Assembly (NCBI RefSeq): GCF_051433195.1
Contig: NZ_JBHMFT010000009.1
Location: 131,392 to 195,391, forward strand
Direction of reading: 5' to 3'
Source: Falsiroseomonas sp051433195
GTDB taxonomy: Bacteria; Pseudomonadota; Alphaproteobacteria; Acetobacterales; Acetobacteraceae
Length of the DNA: 64,000 nucleotides
This document shows positions 61,876 to 64,000 of this stretch, piece after piece. Positions within the stretch are counted from its first letter, which is position 1; the number at the start of each line of letters is the position of its first letter. Both the position numbers and the translations under genes were made by a program. Below the pieces are notes generated by a model. It was not told where the DNA came from and searched no databases. It worked only from the letters and a program-made list of their open reading frames with translations.

Positions 61876-61903
61876 TTGGCGGTCGGCCGCAAGCGGCTAC
61901 TCT
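61876..61903 (+). promoter_or_regulatory. Candidate promoter of the FAH-family gene
   Basis: TTGGCG (61876-61881) and TACTCT (61898-61903) are 16 bases apart, and the -10 ends 37 bases before the ATG. The spacer contains the symmetric GCCGC-aa-GCGGC (61886-61897). The match to sigma-70 elements is only fair. The remainder of 61729-61940 shows nothing else that I can support. Confidence 0.3.
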
Positions 61904-61940
61904 GCCCCCCGCCAGCCACACAACAGGAAGATCGCACCGC

Positions 61941-63101
61941 ATGTCCCAGCCCGATGCGCTGCCCGCAGATTGGCAGTCCGGCAGCTTCGCGCTGCGCCTG
62001 ATGACGCCGGACGGCCCGGTGGCCTTCGCGCTCCAGGCCGGCGAGGCCTTCGACATGACCCCCGCCTTCGGCACCGTCAGCGGCTGGCTGAACACGGAGG
62101 ACCCGGTCGCCGCCATCCACGCGCGCGGCGTGCCAGTGGCGCTGGACCTGCCCGCCGCGCTCGCCAACGCGCACCACGCCGCGCGCGATGCGGCACAGCC
62201 CTGGCTGCTCGCACCCATCGACCTCCAGGTCATCAAGGCCGCCGGCGTCACCTACGTGCGCTCGATGCTCGAGCGCGTCATCGAGGAACGCTGCCGCGGC
62301 GATGCCAGCCAGGCGGAGGCGATCCGCGCCGAGGTCCGCGCCATCATCGGCGACGACCTGGCCAACCTGATCCCCGGCAGCCCGGAGGCCATGCAGGTGA
62401 AGGCCACGCTGGTCGAGAAAGGCTGGTGGAGCCAGTACCTGGAAGTCGGCATCGGCCCGGATGCCGAGATCTTCACCAAGGGCCCGGTGCTGTCCGCCGT
62501 CGGCCCCGGTGCCAAGGTCGGCGTGCATCCGGTCAGCAGATGGTCGAACCCGGAACCGGAGGCGGTGATGGTGGTGAACGCGCAGGGCCGCATCGTCGGC
62601 GCCACGCTCGGCAACGACGTGAACCTGCGCGATGTCGAAGGCCGCAGCGCGCTGCTGCTCGGCCGCGCCAAGGACAACAACGCCGCCTGCGCGCTCGGCC
62701 CCATGATCCGCCTGTTCGAGGAAGGATTTGCGCTGGAGGATGTGCGGCAGGCCGAACTCACCCTCGACATCACCGGCCGCGACGGCTTCGCGCTGCACGA
62801 TCAGGGCCGGATCGGCGCCATCAGCCGCGACCCGGCGGACCTGGTCGGCCAGATGATCGGCGCGCATCACCAGTACCCCGATGGCGCCGTGCTGTTCCTC
62901 GGCACGCCCTTCTCGCCCTCCAAGGACCGCGGCGCGCCCGGCATGGGCTTCACCCACCACCCCGGTGACATCGTCCGCATCGCGACGCCTCGCCTCGGCG
63001 TGCTGGAGAACGAGGTGGACCGCACCGATTCCTGCCCGCCCTGGGGCACCGGCATCGGAGCACTGATGGCGAGCCTCGCCCGTCGCGGCTACCCGGCGTG
63101 A
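61941..63101 (+). CDS. Fumarylacetoacetate hydrolase family protein
   Basis: The 386-residue enzyme belongs to the FAH superfamily of metal-dependent C-C hydrolases, decarboxylases and hydratases. Recognisable parts are VIKAAGVTYVRSMLERVIEE, the metal-site segment EIFTKGPVLSAVGPGAKVGV, NPEPEAVMVVNAQGRIVGAT, and LGNDVNLRDVEGRSALLLGR with AKDNNAACALGP. The substrate is unknown; relatives act on acyl-pyruvates, oxo acids or sugar-acid catabolites such as 2-keto-3-deoxy acids. It is coupled to the alpha/beta hydrolase gene by a four-base overlap. Confidence 0.85.
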   Translation: MSQPDALPADWQSGSFALRLMTPDGPVAFALQAGEAFDMTPAFGTVSGWLNTEDPVAAIHARGVPVALDLPAALANAHHAARDAAQPWLLAPIDLQVIKAAGVTYVRSMLERVIEERCRGDASQAEAIRAEVRAIIGDDLANLIPGSPEAMQVKATLVEKGWWSQYLEVGIGPDAEIFTKGPVLSAVGPGAKVGVHPVSRWSNPEPEAVMVVNAQGRIVGATLGNDVNLRDVEGRSALLLGRAKDNNAACALGPMIRLFEEGFALEDVRQAELTLDITGRDGFALHDQGRIGAISRDPADLVGQMIGAHHQYPDGAVLFLGTPFSPSKDRGAPGMGFTHHPGDIVRIATPRLGVLENEVDRTDSCPPWGTGIGALMASLARRGYPA

Positions 63102-63850
63102 GGGAGGAGGCCGGCCGGCTCGACGACCGCCTCGCCTGGTCCCGCCTGCCAGGGGCCGGCCCCGGCGTGGTCTTCCTGCCCGGCTACCGCAGCGACATGC
63201 AGGGCAGCAAGGCGCTGGCGCTGCGCGACCATTGCGCCGCCCGCGGCCAGGCCTTCCTGCGCCTGGACTACGGCGGCCACGGCGCCTCCGCCGGCCGCTT
63301 CGAGGACGGCACCATCGGCCAGTGGGCGGCCGATGCGCTGGCGGTGTTCGACGCACTGACCAGCGGCCCGCAAGTCCTGGTCGGCTCCTCCATGGGCGGC
63401 TGGATCGCGCTGTTGCTGGCGCGCCAGCGGCGGGAGAGGCTGGCCGGGCTGATCGGCCTGGCTCCCGCACCGGATTTCACCGAGACGCTGATGTGGCCGG
63501 CGCTGCCGCCTTCCCAGCAGGCCGCCCTGATGCGCGACGGCATCATCCATCTGCCCAGCCAGTACGGCGAGCCGACGCCGGTGACGCGGGCGCTGATCGA
63601 GGATGGAAGCCGCCAATCCGTGCTCGGCCAGCCTATCGACCTGCCCTGCCCGGTCCGCATCCTGCAAGGCATGGCCGACCCCGACGTGCCCTGGCGCCAC
63701 GCGCTGCGCCTGGTGGAGGCGCTGACCGGCGGCGACGTCCGCCTGCACCTGATCAAGGACGGCGACCACCGCCTGTCCCGGCCGGAGGATCTGCGGCTTC
63801 TGGCGCAGACGCTGGACGCGATTCTGGACGATCCGACCAGCGCGGACTGA
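63098..63850 (+). CDS. Alpha/beta hydrolase (ABHD10-like)
   Basis: The 250-residue hydrolase has the alpha/beta fold core: GVVFLPGYRSDMQGSKALAL (oxyanion region), DYGGHGASAG, the nucleophile elbow VGSSMGGWIAL (Ser near 100), LQGMADPDVPWRHAL with the acid Asp, and the catalytic His in LIKDGDHRLSRPEDL. The layout matches the ABHD10 / thioesterase group. Translation starts at GTG 63098, overlapping the FAH-family stop (GTGA), so the pair likely acts in one pathway, perhaps removing an acyl or ester group. The 150 bases to the window end, 63851-64000, hold only a 14-codon open frame (63886-63930) that I do not call. Confidence 0.85.
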   Translation: MREEAGRLDDRLAWSRLPGAGPGVVFLPGYRSDMQGSKALALRDHCAARGQAFLRLDYGGHGASAGRFEDGTIGQWAADALAVFDALTSGPQVLVGSSMGGWIALLLARQRRERLAGLIGLAPAPDFTETLMWPALPPSQQAALMRDGIIHLPSQYGEPTPVTRALIEDGSRQSVLGQPIDLPCPVRILQGMADPDVPWRHALRLVEALTGGDVRLHLIKDGDHRLSRPEDLRLLAQTLDAILDDPTSAD

Positions 63851-64000
63851 CCAGACCGCAACTGGCAAAACCAAAGCACAAGGACATGCCGCTGCCGCTT
63901 CGTTTCTTGGACACGGCGCGCGAATATTGAAGACACTGGCCCATCGAACAACAAAGCGCGACCGCGAAACTCTGGCATGACGGCAGGCGCAGCGGCGCAT

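Overview
The window is about 64 kb of GC-rich (by eye roughly 70 percent), densely coding bacterial chromosome. Ubiquinone-linked COQ9 next to rpsU, the order ffh-rpsP-rimM-trmD-rplS, ATP12, a proton-translocating transhydrogenase split into three subunits, and many orphan TAXI- and TctC-type periplasmic receptors point to an alphaproteobacterium. A Roseomonas-like member of the Acetobacteraceae (Rhodospirillales) fits best, but that is an inference from gene content. There is no phage, insertion sequence, plasmid or CRISPR signature, and no gene-free stretch is longer than about 265 bases.

Layout. 1-5.3 kb (minus): end of a membrane protein gene, a 60-codon gene, an RhlE-type helicase, acylphosphatase/ATP12, a secreted four-cysteine protein, and the run def - coq9 - 25-residue membrane peptide, which diverges from rpsU (plus). 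5.9-11.7 kb: a class III aminotransferase, an orphan gene behind a strong inverted repeat, the pntAa-pntAb-pntB transhydrogenase, and a DUF3891 gene. 11.7-16.5 kb: a TAXI receptor divergent from an operon of LysR regulator, TctC-like receptor and adenine deaminase. 16.5-24.8 kb (minus): DoxX-like and OpgC-like membrane proteins, then a tight three-gene transglutaminase / ATP-grasp-alpha-E / transglutaminase-DUF2126 operon, which is the least understood system here. 24.9-39.3 kb (plus): two SDR dehydrogenases, glucokinase, and a complete glycogen cluster glgP-glgB-glgC-glgA followed by a GlgX-MalQ fusion. Glucokinase supplies glucose-6-phosphate, GlgC and GlgA make ADP-glucose and the chain, GlgB branches it, and GlgP with GlgX-MalQ degrade and recycle it.

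39.4-42.7 kb (plus): an FMN-dependent 2-hydroxyacid oxidase and a BcsB-like envelope protein. 42.7-53.2 kb (minus): tRNA-Arg(ACG) with its own promoter, leuC-leuD-leuB, ffh-rpsP-rimM-trmD-rplS, a methyltransferase, infC (apparently starting at the rare codon ATA) and thrS with a very stable hairpin in its leader. 53.4-64 kb: an NYN-LOTUS putative RNase (plus), two glycosyltransferases and an ABC sugar importer lacking its ATPase (minus), a TTC38-like TPR protein, a DUF1127 peptide, and a fumarylacetoacetase-family hydrolase with an alpha/beta hydrolase (plus).

Four copies of one small palindromic repeat (REP-like) lie between genes near 33.6, 33.7, 46.1 and 58.7 kb. All family assignments rest on reading the translated sequence and motifs; no database search was run.
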